A DNA stretch of 64,000 bases from Arthrobacter sp. (lineage in GTDB: Bacteria > Actinomycetota > Actinomycetes > Actinomycetales > Micrococcaceae). Of the stretch, positions 1-9,389 are shown in pieces. Each line of letters opens with the position of its first letter. Within the stretch, counting starts at the first letter, position 1. Made by a program: the position numbers and the translations under genes. The notes beneath the pieces were generated by a model that saw only the letters and a program-made list of their open reading frames with translations, ran no database searches and was not told where the DNA came from. The stretch is taken from positions 55,845 through 119,844 of the forward strand of contig NZ_JAPSHJ010000006.1 of assembly GCF_031179985.1 (NCBI RefSeq), written 5' to 3'.

Positions 1-64
1 CAGACGTGCGCGCTCTACTGCTGGAAGCAACTTCACCGCGGGATGTAGTCAGAGTTCCTTGTGG

Positions 65-1111
65 TTAGCGGGTGGTTCGCCCGACAAGCAGGCGCCAAGG
101 CTGCGACCGGAATAGGCGGTTGCCTGTAATGACCGACTCAGCGCAGGCAGCTCCCTGTTGACGGAGATCCTGCTCTATTGTCGTGAGGCCTCGGTCCTGC
201 CCGCTGGCGGACGCATCCCAACCGGTTACGGCAAGGTCCGCTGGAATCTGGATTCCGGCTTGGGTAGCGGCATCGAGGACGCCTCGGGCCTGCTCATCAC
301 TCATGGTGAGGATCAGATCCGGTCGGTCGCCGCTGCTGAACAGGCTTTCGGCGGCACGTACCGACTCGGTGGCGCTGTTGGTCGAACATACCCCAACAGG
401 GATTCGGCTCCAGTGGAATCCTGCGGCGGTGATGGCATCCCGGAATCCGAGCAGCCGGTTCCGGGTCACAGGGAAGGTGGCTTCTGCGGGGTCCGGCCCC
501 AGAGCGAGCGTTTCAGCTCGTAGTTTGGACAACGGAAAACTCACGATGGCCGGGCGCTTGCTCTGACGCAGCCCCTCCTCAGCGACAGCCCTTGCCGCCG
601 CCCGATCGTCGATGCCTATCAGGCCGAATTCGTTTCTCAGCGGCCCGCCGTGGATGCTGACCGGGCGGCCTGTCATGGCTAAGGCGTCAAGGACCGGATC
701 ATCATCCGTAGTCGTCCACACCACAAAGCCGTCGGCGGCCGCCGCCCGGATGCGCTGGGCATCCTCTGTCGAACCGTTCGTGGGAAGGATGGTCATGGCC
801 AGTCCGTGCCGGGCACAAACATCGGCTATCCCGGCAAGGAACCGTGTTGCCTGGGGATCGTCGAATGCGTAGGGAAGGCTCTCTCCCAAGACCACTCCAA
901 GCGCCCCGCTGGTTCCCCGACGCAAGGATCTTGCGCTGGGGTCCGGTCCGGGATAACCCAGCAATTGCGCAGCGGCCAGAACTTTTTCCCGGGATGCGGC
1001 AGACACTCGCGACGGAGTGCTGTAAGTGTATGAGGCTGTCATCACGGAGACCCCTGCCGTGCGTGCCACCTCGCTGAGCGTGACCCGGGAACCTGAAGAG
1101 GAAACTGGCAT
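65..1111 (-). CDS. LacI-family transcriptional regulator
   Basis: ORF 65..1789 is over-extended. Translation from the ATG at 1109-1111 (MPVSSSGSRVTLSEVARTAGVSVMTASYTYS...) gives an N-terminal LacI HTH followed by a periplasmic-binding-like domain. Confidence 0.9.
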   Translation of the reverse strand: MPVSSSGSRVTLSEVARTAGVSVMTASYTYSTPSRVSAASREKVLAAAQLLGYPGPDPSARSLRRGTSGALGVVLGESLPYAFDDPQATRFLAGIADVCARHGLAMTILPTNGSTEDAQRIRAAAADGFVVWTTTDDDPVLDALAMTGRPVSIHGGPLRNEFGLIGIDDRAAARAVAEEGLRQSKRPAIVSFPLSKLRAETLALGPDPAEATFPVTRNRLLGFRDAITAAGFHWSRIPVGVCSTNSATESVRAAESLFSSGDRPDLILTMSDEQARGVLDAATQAGIQIPADLAVTGWDASASGQDRGLTTIEQDLRQQGAACAESVITGNRLFRSQPWRLLVGRTTR

Positions 1112-1125
1112 AAACCCAGCATAGG

Positions 1126-1141
1126 TGTGTATCGTTACACA
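1126..1141. promoter_or_regulatory. Operator-like palindrome TGTGTA-TCGT-TACACA between divergent lacI-type and MFS genes
   Basis: Perfect 6-bp inverted arms around a central CG, located in the 31-bp intergenic gap. Confidence 0.6.
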
Positions 1142-1142
1142 G

Positions 1143-2423
1143 ATGAACCGCTCACCCGTGTCTGCTGCTCCAAATGTGTCTTTGGCCTCGTACATGTCGT
1201 TCGCAGCATTTGGGATTTTTTGGGGTACTTGGGGTGCGTCAATTCCCGGCCTCAGAGCACAGACTGGCATTTCCGATGGCCAGCTCGGGATGGCTCTGTT
1301 GTTTATTGGTGCCGGGGCACTGCCGGCCATGCTGCTGGTCGGCCGGGTGGTTGATCGGCTGGGGGTTCGCCTCACAGCCGCGGCCGCCCTTACTGCCCAA
1401 GGCGTTTCAGGACTGGTTATCGCAGTGGGTGCGATGGACTTCACCACCCTATGTCTTGGCCTTCTCCTTGTAGGTGCGGCCAGCGGCGCGGCCGACGTCG
1501 CAATCAACGCCGCGGCAGGGGCTGCGGAGCAGGCAGCAGCAAGGCCGGTAATTACGCGATCCCACGGCATGTTTTCCGCCTTCGTGGTCGTCTCTAGCCT
1601 TGGCACCGGACTGTCAGCCACGCTTGGTGCAACCGTCGTATTCTCCTTCGCCGTGGTTGGCGTGGCGTCGGTTCTTGTTGCTCTGTTTCTTCTGCTCGCA
1701 CTTCCTCTCCAGAGTCCATCCGGTGCCGCTGCCGGTGCCGGCCCCGGAGTGAGGGAAGCGGGAGCAGAACTGAAGGACCGCGACAGCAACAGCGCCGGAG
1801 CTACTGTGGCGGTGTTACCCGTTCTCCTCCTTGGAGCTCTCGGCGCCTTAGCCTTCGCGGGCGAAAATGCCCATCAGAGCTGGTCAGCCGTGTTCTTTGA
1901 AGACGAGCTGCGAACCGGTCCCGGATTGAGTTCCACCGCCCCTGCTGTGTTCGCGACCGTGGTCGCTATCACCCGTTTCAGTGTCGGAGCCGTGAGAGCA
2001 ACCCAGGCGCGAGGCGTGTTGATCATCGGCGCGGCCGGCGCCACTCTCGGCGCGGCGATTCTGGCCATTGCGACAACGACCAGCATCGCCTGGATCGGGC
2101 TGGCGGTCTCCGCTGCAGGCACGGCGGTCCTGTATCCGACCCTGTTGGGAATGCTATCCCGCTCCACCCGTGAGGAAGCGCGGGGGAGGGCCACATCCCT
2201 CCTCGCCACCGTGTCCTACTTAGGGTTCCTCCTTGGCCCGGCCTATGTTGGCCTGTGGTCCGAAGCCGCTGGCCTTCGTGGGGCGATGCTGGCCGTTGCT
2301 GGACTTTGCGCGGCCTTGCTCGCATTGACCCCGGTCCTCCTACCGATCTTCCAGCGCCTTTCTGCATCCACGTCGATACCGTCCTCAGGCAATCAGGAAG
2401 AGAGTATAAAGCGACGGCCGTAA
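1143..2423 (+). CDS. MFS transporter (YbjJ-like)
   Basis: Multi-TM protein containing FGIFWGTWGASIPGLRAQTGISDGQLGMALL. ATG at 1143 preferred over the upstream GTG at 1125. Confidence 0.85.
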   Translation: MNRSPVSAAPNVSLASYMSFAAFGIFWGTWGASIPGLRAQTGISDGQLGMALLFIGAGALPAMLLVGRVVDRLGVRLTAAAALTAQGVSGLVIAVGAMDFTTLCLGLLLVGAASGAADVAINAAAGAAEQAAARPVITRSHGMFSAFVVVSSLGTGLSATLGATVVFSFAVVGVASVLVALFLLLALPLQSPSGAAAGAGPGVREAGAELKDRDSNSAGATVAVLPVLLLGALGALAFAGENAHQSWSAVFFEDELRTGPGLSSTAPAVFATVVAITRFSVGAVRATQARGVLIIGAAGATLGAAILAIATTTSIAWIGLAVSAAGTAVLYPTLLGMLSRSTREEARGRATSLLATVSYLGFLLGPAYVGLWSEAAGLRGAMLAVAGLCAALLALTPVLLPIFQRLSASTSIPSSGNQEESIKRRP

Positions 2424-2432
2424 GGTGGATGG

Positions 2433-2903
2433 ATGACCATCACTCTCCGCCGCTATGAATCCCGGGACGCTGCAGCGACCCTGGACGTCTTCTATCGGGC
2501 TGTTCATGTGACTGCTGCCTCAAGCTATTCACCTGAGCAGATTGCGGTGTGGGCTCCTGAGGACATTGATGTGGAGTCTTGGGGGCGCAAGCAGATCACA
2601 CGCAATGGAGTTGTCGCTGAAGTCGACGGTCAAGTTGCGGGTTTCAGTGATGTTGACGCGCAGGGATACATCGACATGATGTTCGTGGCCCCCGAACATG
2701 GCCGGACGGGTGTGGCAACAGCGCTGCTGTCTTGGATTGTGGTTGAAGCCTCCGGACGAGGGGCCAGCAGCCTCAGCACCAACGCCAGCGAAGCTGCCAA
2801 AAAGTTCTTTGAAAAGCATGGATTTAGGGCAGGTGAACATCGCCGGGTCCTCCGTGATGGAGTCATCCTGACCAACTACGCCATGAACCGGCCACTCTCT
2901 TAG
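2433..2903 (+). CDS. GNAT family N-acetyltransferase
   Basis: 156 aa with GNAT acetyl-CoA motif (MMFVAPEHGRTGVATALL). Confidence 0.85.
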   Translation: MTITLRRYESRDAAATLDVFYRAVHVTAASSYSPEQIAVWAPEDIDVESWGRKQITRNGVVAEVDGQVAGFSDVDAQGYIDMMFVAPEHGRTGVATALLSWIVVEASGRGASSLSTNASEAAKKFFEKHGFRAGEHRRVLRDGVILTNYAMNRPLS

Positions 2904-2937
2904 ACCGTCGCTCGTCTTAAAGCTCGGCCAAAGAAAG

Positions 2938-2977
2938 GAGCCCTGGCTCCCTTAGCGAACTAAGGGAGCCAGGGCTC
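2938..2977. terminator. Bidirectional terminator hairpin between convergent genes
   Basis: GAGCCCTGGCTCCCTTAG-CGAA-CTAAGGGAGCCAGGGCTC, perfect 18-bp stem. Confidence 0.8.
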
Positions 2978-3000
2978 TTGTGCTACTTGCCTACGGCGGA

Positions 3001-4110
3001 CTACTTCGTGATCGGTCCGAGGATCGGATCGTCAGTGTAGGCCGTTTTGACGTTGGCGGCGGTCACAATGACCGGCTCCAGCAGATAGGCCGGGACGATC
3101 TTGACTTTGTTGTCGTAGGACTTGTCGTCGTTGATCTCAGGTGTCTTGCCGGCCTGGAGATCCTTCACCATGGTGATGGCGTGTTCAACGAGCTTGCGGG
3201 TGTCCTTGTTGATGGTGGAGTACTGCTCGCCCGCCATGATGGACTTGACCGACTCAACTTCTGAATCCTGCCCGGTGATGACAGGAGTCGGCTGTCCGGC
3301 AGCCTTGACCGAGGTCAGTACAGCGCGTGCCAGGGCGTCATTCGGAGACAGCACGCCATCGAGTGTCGCATTGCTGTAGCTGCCGGTCAGCAGGGTGTCT
3401 GCACGGCGCTGGGCGTTTTCTGTCTCCCACCCCTGCGTGACGGCCTGCTCGAAGCTGGTCTGGCCGGAAAGTACCTTGAGTGTGCCGTCGTCGATCTTAG
3501 GCTTCAGGACACTCATGGCGCCGTTGAAGAAGACAGCCGCGTTGGCGTCATCAGGAGAGCCGGCGAAGAGCTCGATGTTGTACGGGCCGGATGGCTTCTT
3601 GGCCTTCAAGCCGTCCAGCAGAGCCTGGCCTTGGAGCTCGCCCACTTTGAAGTTGTCGTAGGCCACGTAGTAGTCCACGTTCTCGGTGTTCAGCAGCAGG
3701 CGGTCATAGGCGATAACGGTGGCGCCGGCATCCTTGGCCTGCTTCAGCTGGGTACCGAGCTGGGCGCCGTCGATTGCACCAACAATGATGACCTTGGCAC
3801 CCTTGGTGATCATTGCGCTGATCTGGTTCTGCTGCTCGGAAACGCCGCCGTTGGCGAACTGAACGTCCGCCTTGAAACCGGCGCTCGTGAGGCCGTCGTT
3901 GAACAGCTTCTCCGCGAGGACCCAGTTTTCGCTGGTCTTCTGGGGAAGCGCGACGCCGATGGAGGAGTCCTTCGGGAAGGCCTCGCCGCCGGCGGTTCCC
4001 CCCGTGGTGGGGGTTTCAGCGCGGCCGCAGGCTGTCAGCGCCAGTGCCGCAATGGCAGCGATTGCTGCTGCCTTTCCTGCTTTACCAATCAGTTGCATTT
4101 CTTGGTTCAC
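3001..4110 (-). CDS. chvE: Sugar ABC transporter substrate-binding protein (ChvE/XylF type)
   Basis: Lipoprotein-like N-terminus (ALALTACGRAE) and a periplasmic sugar-binding domain. Adjacent to matching permease and ATPase genes. Confidence 0.85.
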   Translation of the reverse strand: MNQEMQLIGKAGKAAAIAAIAALALTACGRAETPTTGGTAGGEAFPKDSSIGVALPQKTSENWVLAEKLFNDGLTSAGFKADVQFANGGVSEQQNQISAMITKGAKVIIVGAIDGAQLGTQLKQAKDAGATVIAYDRLLLNTENVDYYVAYDNFKVGELQGQALLDGLKAKKPSGPYNIELFAGSPDDANAAVFFNGAMSVLKPKIDDGTLKVLSGQTSFEQAVTQGWETENAQRRADTLLTGSYSNATLDGVLSPNDALARAVLTSVKAAGQPTPVITGQDSEVESVKSIMAGEQYSTINKDTRKLVEHAITMVKDLQAGKTPEINDDKSYDNKVKIVPAYLLEPVIVTAANVKTAYTDDPILGPITK

Positions 4111-4149
4111 TTTCTATAGGGGAGTGAGGAAGTGCTTTGCAGCCCGATT

Positions 4150-5430
4150 TCAGGCTTCTTTGGAAATGACCTCTTTGGTGGAGGTGGTCTCGTCTGGTTG
4201 GAGCGGGTTGCTGGGGCCGCCGGGGCGGCTGAAGTTCCTGGTCAGCAGCCCGATGATGGACGGCCTGCCCTGAGTCTTGTTGTAGACGTCGAAGGCAACA
4301 GCGATGAGCAAGACCATGCCCTTGATGATCTGCGTGAGGTCGGCGCCGACACCCATCAGCTGAAGACCGTTGTTCAGGACGGCCATCACCAGGCCACCCA
4401 CGATCGAGCCAATCACCGTGCCCACACCACCGGTCACTGCGGCACCGCCAATGAAGACTGCAGCAATCGCGTCCAGTTCCCAGCCGACGCCGTCGAACGG
4501 GCCGGAGGCTGTGGAGCGTCCAACGAAGATCATGCCGGCCAGCCCGGCGAGGACTGACATGTTCATCATGACCAGGAAGTTGACCTTCTTTGACTGCACA
4601 CCGGACAGCTCTGCTGCGTGCCTGTTTCCACCTACTGCGTACACGTGCCGCCCAATGACGGTCTTGGACGAGATGAAGCCGTAGATCAGGACAAGCACGG
4701 CCAGGATGAGACCCGGGATGGGGAATGAGGTGCCCGGACGCCCGGTTGCAAACAGGTACGTCGCGTAAAGAATGGCGCCACAGATAAGCACCAGCTTCAG
4801 GACGGTGACCCACATTTCGGGAACCTCGGCACCAAGTGCCTTCGCACGGTTCCGCGAGCGGAGCGCCCCGACAACCACAAAGGCGACGGCCACGAGGCCG
4901 AGCAGCAGGGTCAGGTTGTTGTAGCCGGTGCTCGGTCCCACCTCCGGCAGATAGCCTGAGCCAAGGAACTGGAAGTCAGCGGGAACAGGGATCGTGTTGG
5001 ATTTCCCGACGAACTGGTTGAAGCCTCGGAAGAGCAGCATGCCGGCCAGCGTCACAATAAATGCGGGAATACCCACGTAGGCCGTCCAGAACCCCTGCCA
5101 GGCGCCGATCAGCACACCAAGGCCCAGGCCCAGCAGCACGCCCAGGTACCAGGGGATGCCCCAATCACGGATGGCCAGCGCAACAGTGACGCCGACGAAG
5201 GCAGCGACCGAGCCAACCGAAAGGTCGATGTGCCCTGCGATAATCACCAGGACCATGCCGATGGCAAGGATCAGGATGTACGAGTTGCCGTTGAAGAGGT
5301 TGATGACGTTGCCCGGGGTAAGCGTTCTGCCCTCTGTGGCAATCTGGAAGAAGATGATCAGGGCAACCAAGGCAAAGATCATCCCGAATTGACGGGTATT
5401 TCCGCCAAAAAGCTTCTTGAGCGGGTTCAT
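4150..5430 (-). CDS. gguB: Sugar ABC transporter permease (GguB/MmsB/XylH type)
   Basis: 426 aa multi-TM protein with GHIDLSVGSVAAFVG and GGAAVTGGVGTVIGSIVGGLVMAVLNNGL motifs. Confidence 0.88.
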   Translation of the reverse strand: MNPLKKLFGGNTRQFGMIFALVALIIFFQIATEGRTLTPGNVINLFNGNSYILILAIGMVLVIIAGHIDLSVGSVAAFVGVTVALAIRDWGIPWYLGVLLGLGLGVLIGAWQGFWTAYVGIPAFIVTLAGMLLFRGFNQFVGKSNTIPVPADFQFLGSGYLPEVGPSTGYNNLTLLLGLVAVAFVVVGALRSRNRAKALGAEVPEMWVTVLKLVLICGAILYATYLFATGRPGTSFPIPGLILAVLVLIYGFISSKTVIGRHVYAVGGNRHAAELSGVQSKKVNFLVMMNMSVLAGLAGMIFVGRSTASGPFDGVGWELDAIAAVFIGGAAVTGGVGTVIGSIVGGLVMAVLNNGLQLMGVGADLTQIIKGMVLLIAVAFDVYNKTQGRPSIIGLLTRNFSRPGGPSNPLQPDETTSTKEVISKEA

Positions 5431-5475
5431 GGTTTCAGTCCTCGTATCTGGAAGGATCTGGAGTGTTCCAGAGGG

Positions 5476-7053
5476 TCAGGCGGTCTTACGGGCGGAAGTC
5501 ATCAGTTTCATGAGGCTTTCCTGGCTGGCTTCCTCTTTGTTCAGGACACCGGTGATGGAGCCTTCGAAGATGGTGTAGATGCGGTCCGAGAGCCCCAGGA
5601 GCTCCGGCAATTCTGAGGAAATAACGATGACGCCCTTCCCCTGGTTTGCCAGCTGCTGGATGATCCCGTAGATCTCGTACTTGGCCCCGACGTCGATGCC
5701 GCGGGTGGGTTCGTCCAGGATCAGCAGGTCCGGATCAGTGAACATCCATTTGGAGAGCACCACCTTCTGCTGGTTCCCACCGGAAAGCTTGGACACTCCT
5801 TCCTGAACCGAAGGGGTCTTTGTCCGCAGGGATTTCCGGTACTGCTCGGCGACCGTGAATTCCTTGTTGGTATCCACCACGCTGTTTTTGCTGATTGCCT
5901 TCAGGTTTGCCGAGACCGTGGTGGTCTTGATGTCATCCAGCAGGTTCAGTCCGAGGCTCTTGCGGTCCTCAGTGACATAGCCCAGGCCGGCGTCGATCGC
6001 CTGACGGACGCTGCGGAGATGGATTTCCTTGCCGTCCTTGTAGACATGCCCGGAAATGAACCGGCCGTACGAGCGGCCAAAGACCGAGCGCGCCAACTCC
6101 GTGCGGCCCGCCCCCATCAGACCGGCGAAGCCGACGATCTCGCCACGCCGCACAAAGAAGCTGGAGTTCTTGCAGACCAGGCGGTCCTGGATCTGAGGGT
6201 GACCCACTGTCCAGTTCTTGACCTCGAAGAAAACCTCGCCGATCTTGGGCTCATGATCAGGGAACCGCGATTCGAGGGTCCGGCCCACCATTCCCTTGAT
6301 GATGCGGTCCTCATCCACGCCGTCGGCCTTCACGTTCAGCGTCTCGATCGACTTGCCGTCGCGGATGATGGTGATGGAATCGGCGATCTGCTCGATCTCG
6401 TTCAGCTTGTGGGAAATGATGATGGACGTGATTCCTCTGCCCTTCAGGCCCAGGATCAGGTCCAGAAGGTGCTGGGAATCCGATTCATTCAATGCCGCTG
6501 TGGGCTCATCGAGGATCAGGATCTTGACGGACTTGTTCAGGGCCTTGGCGATTTCCACGAGCTGCTGTTTGCCGACGCCGATTTCCTTGATGGGGGTATC
6601 CGGATCCTCCCGGAGCCCCACACGCGCCAACAGTTCGGTGGAACGGATGCGGGCTTCCGCCCAGTCGATCACACCGCGTTTGGTGGGTTCGTTGCCCAGG
6701 AAGATGTTCTCCATGATGGAGAGTTCCGGGATGAGGGCGAGCTCCTGGTGGATGATCACGATGCCCGCGTGCTCGCTGGCCCGGATGTCCTTGAAATGCT
6801 GGACTTCGTTTTGGTAGACGATGTCGCCGCTGTAGCTGCCGTAGGGGTAGACACCGGACAGGACTTTCATCAAAGTCGATTTGCCGGCCCCGTTCTCGCC
6901 GCAGATCGCGTGGATCTCGCCGGCCTTCACGCGGAGGTTCACATCGGCCAATGCTTTAACGCCGGGGAACTCCTTGGTGATAGAGCGCATCTCGAGGATT
7001 GTCGGTTCGTTGTCTGTGCTGAGGGATTCACCTTGCGTATCCAGGGACGTCAT
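5476..7053 (-). CDS. gguA: Sugar ABC transporter ATP-binding protein, dual ATPase (GguA/MmsA/XylG type)
   Basis: 525 aa with two ABC cassettes ([31 protein letters not shown]). Confidence 0.92.
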   Translation of the reverse strand: MTSLDTQGESLSTDNEPTILEMRSITKEFPGVKALADVNLRVKAGEIHAICGENGAGKSTLMKVLSGVYPYGSYSGDIVYQNEVQHFKDIRASEHAGIVIIHQELALIPELSIMENIFLGNEPTKRGVIDWAEARIRSTELLARVGLREDPDTPIKEIGVGKQQLVEIAKALNKSVKILILDEPTAALNESDSQHLLDLILGLKGRGITSIIISHKLNEIEQIADSITIIRDGKSIETLNVKADGVDEDRIIKGMVGRTLESRFPDHEPKIGEVFFEVKNWTVGHPQIQDRLVCKNSSFFVRRGEIVGFAGLMGAGRTELARSVFGRSYGRFISGHVYKDGKEIHLRSVRQAIDAGLGYVTEDRKSLGLNLLDDIKTTTVSANLKAISKNSVVDTNKEFTVAEQYRKSLRTKTPSVQEGVSKLSGGNQQKVVLSKWMFTDPDLLILDEPTRGIDVGAKYEIYGIIQQLANQGKGVIVISSELPELLGLSDRIYTIFEGSITGVLNKEEASQESLMKLMTSARKTA

Positions 7054-7139
7054 TTGCCCTTACGCCTCCAATGCATTGACTTCGTTGTCCGCCCAGCAAA
7101 TCGCAGGGCCGTCTGATGAGAAAGTAAACTGGATCGCTG

Positions 7140-7165
7140 CCCTTGTCGTCAAGTAGTTAACGCAA
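7140..7165 (-). promoter_or_regulatory. Putative ROK operator upstream of the sugar ABC operon
   Basis: CCCTTGTCGTCAAGTAGTTAACGCAA. 23/26 identical to a site upstream of the ROK gene (8400-8425). Confidence 0.6.
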
Positions 7166-7184
7166 CAGCCCGATAACGAAAACG

Positions 7185-8375
7185 TTACTCCCTTCTGATT
7201 CCCGAGTGCTGGAATACCAAAGCCGCAGCTCCGAGCGCTTCTGCACGGTTGCCCAGGGATGACATGGTCAATGTGGTGGTTTCGCCAATGACGGGGACTG
7301 CGTGCCTGACCAGCCCGCGCCTGATGGGGTCCAGAAGCAGGCTGCCCAGACCCGCCAGCGGACCGCCCACAACGATGACTTCGGGGTTGATCAGGTTGGC
7401 CACATTTCCCAGGGCGCGGCCCACCGCCAGGCCCGCGTCATCGACTACGCGGAGGGTTGCGGAGTCCCTCGCCAGGGCCTTCCGGACGATGTCCTCAGGG
7501 GCCAGTGGCTTCTCCTCACCCCTGCTCAGGAGTTCGATCATGGTAGTGGTGGAAGCGATGGTTTCCAGGCATCCGCGGTTGCCGCAGCGGCAGATCAGCC
7601 CGTGTTCGTGAATGGTGGCATGGCCGATTTCTCCGGTGATCCCAACATTGCCGTAGTAGGGCGCGCCGTTGAGGATCAGCCCGGCCCCAATGCCGGATCC
7701 GATCTTCATAAACATGAGGTTGCTGATGCCGCTATGAGGTCCCCACGTCACCTCGGAGAGGGCGCCGAGATTGGCGTCGTTGTCAACAAAGACGGGGAAA
7801 TTGAGGGCTTCTTCCAGACTGTGCAGGATATTGATTCCGACCCATTCCGGCAGGATGGCGCCCTGCGCGACGGTGCCCGTCCGGCGGTCAATGGGGCCGG
7901 GTATTCCGACGCCGGCACCCACCACTGCGCGCCGTTCAACACCGCCTTCCTCGAGGAGTTTTCCCAGCAGTTCAACGGCTGTGCGGATGCCTTCCTCAGC
8001 GCTGTGTCCCAGCGGCAGGAGCACCGTTTCCTCAGCAATGATGTGGTATCCGAGCGAGGCCAGGACCACCCGCAGGTGCCTGCGTCCGAAATCGATTCCG
8101 ACTGCTACAGCGCCGTTGCTGTTGAGGCGCACATTCAGGGCCCGGCGCCCTGAACTGGTGGTCGGCTCGGTGGACGCCAGACCGGCGTCGAGCATGATCC
8201 TGACGATGTTGGACACTGTGGCCGTGGAGAGTCCCGTCTGACGCGCGAGGTCAGCCTGGGTCGACGGACCACTCAGAAGGCACTGGATGATCCGCTGTTG
8301 GTTCAGTTGTCTGAGGGCAGACTGTGAACCGGGGTTTTGGGGTCTGCTCTTCGTCGAGCGCGATGTGCCGGGCAT
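7185..8375 (-). CDS. ROK-family transcriptional regulator
   Basis: N-terminal MarR-like wHTH (QADLARQTGLSTATVSNIVRIML), then a ROK domain with the CxCGxxGCLE signature (CRCGNRGCLETIAS). Confidence 0.92.
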   Translation of the reverse strand: MPGTSRSTKSRPQNPGSQSALRQLNQQRIIQCLLSGPSTQADLARQTGLSTATVSNIVRIMLDAGLASTEPTTSSGRRALNVRLNSNGAVAVGIDFGRRHLRVVLASLGYHIIAEETVLLPLGHSAEEGIRTAVELLGKLLEEGGVERRAVVGAGVGIPGPIDRRTGTVAQGAILPEWVGINILHSLEEALNFPVFVDNDANLGALSEVTWGPHSGISNLMFMKIGSGIGAGLILNGAPYYGNVGITGEIGHATIHEHGLICRCGNRGCLETIASTTTMIELLSRGEEKPLAPEDIVRKALARDSATLRVVDDAGLAVGRALGNVANLINPEVIVVGGPLAGLGSLLLDPIRRGLVRHAVPVIGETTTLTMSSLGNRAEALGAAALVFQHSGIRRE

Positions 8376-8399
8376 GAAATGAAGCGTGCACCATCACGC

Positions 8400-8425
8400 C
8401 CCTTGCAGTCAAGAAGTTAACGCAA
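8400..8425 (-). promoter_or_regulatory. Putative ROK autoregulatory operator
   Basis: CCCTTGCAGTCAAGAAGTTAACGCAA, 25 bp upstream of the ROK start. Near-identical to 7140-7165. Confidence 0.6.
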
Positions 8426-8574
8426 ACATCGAGGCCCGTGATCAAGAACTCGGGGGACAAACTGCCCACCTAAATAGCAGGACGGGTCCAAATGCACCCC
8501 CTCAGATGGAGGAAGCGTCGCTAGTCTGAAGAGGGAGATTCGACGAGCGGGCGGATCCGCACAGGGAAAGTGGA

Positions 8575-9378
8575 GTGGTAGTGGTGCTGTTGGCCGTGAT
8601 GCAGGCGACCTCCGTGGTGCTGGATGTTGAAGCGAACTGCCGCACTTTGGATGAGGCTGCGGGCAAAGCCGCTGCCGCCGGTGCCGACCTGCTGCTGACT
8701 TCCGAGCTCTTTCCGGTCGGCTACGCGCCCCTTAGGGTGCGGAACGAGCTTGATCCGGGGAGACTTCCCGCCATTCGGCGCATGCTCTCCGAAACAGCCC
8801 GGACGCACGGGATTGCGCTGGTCTACAGCTTGCCTGCTGTGACTGACGAGGGCCAGTGGCGCATCACTGCCACCCTCCTTGATGGTCAGGGGAACGAGCT
8901 GATCAGCTATGAAAAGGTGCATTTGTTCGGAGCCGAGGAGCGTGAGGCGTTCACGCCTGCCGAAGCACCTCCCGGCGTCGTGGATTTCCTCGGCATTCCA
9001 ACCTCACTGCTGATCTGCTACGACGTCGAGTTCCCCGAGCCGGTACGCGCCGCAGCGGTCCGCGGCGCCGAACTGATCTTGGTTCCTACGGCCTTGTCCG
9101 AAGGGTTCGAAGCCGTACCCCAGGTGCTGCTGCGCGCCAGGGCCCTCGAAAGCCAGCTGACAGTGGCCTATGCCAACCACAGCGGCGTGGAAGACGGATG
9201 TACATTCCTTGGCGGCAGCGTGGTGGCAGGTCCGGATGGCGCCCTACTGGCCGCTGGAGGCTCAGACGACGAATTGCTGTTTGCCACGGTTGATCCGGGG
9301 GCAGCAAAGGCCGCCCGGTCAGCAGTTCCCTACCTCCGGGAGCGCAGGCCTGATCTTTACCGTTCCTGGGAGGAATGA
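8575..9378 (+). CDS. davA: Carbon-nitrogen hydrolase, nitrilase superfamily; likely 5-aminovaleramide amidohydrolase (DavA-like)
   Basis: Nitrilase-superfamily Glu/Lys/Cys motifs (SELFPVGY, YEKVHLF, LLICYDVEFPEPVR). DavB-like oxidase in the same locus. Confidence 0.75.
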   Translation: MVVVLLAVMQATSVVLDVEANCRTLDEAAGKAAAAGADLLLTSELFPVGYAPLRVRNELDPGRLPAIRRMLSETARTHGIALVYSLPAVTDEGQWRITATLLDGQGNELISYEKVHLFGAEEREAFTPAEAPPGVVDFLGIPTSLLICYDVEFPEPVRAAAVRGAELILVPTALSEGFEAVPQVLLRARALESQLTVAYANHSGVEDGCTFLGGSVVAGPDGALLAAGGSDDELLFATVDPGAAKAARSAVPYLRERRPDLYRSWEE

Positions 9379-9389
9379 GCCACAGAGGA

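Noticed and set aside
1112-1789. N-terminal extension of the LacI ORF into the MFS gene
   Set aside because: Conserved LacI HTH begins right after the ATG at 1111; the upstream part is antisense to the MFS coding region.
6019-7116. 365-aa + strand ORF opposite gguA
   Set aside because: Antisense shadow of the ABC ATPase.
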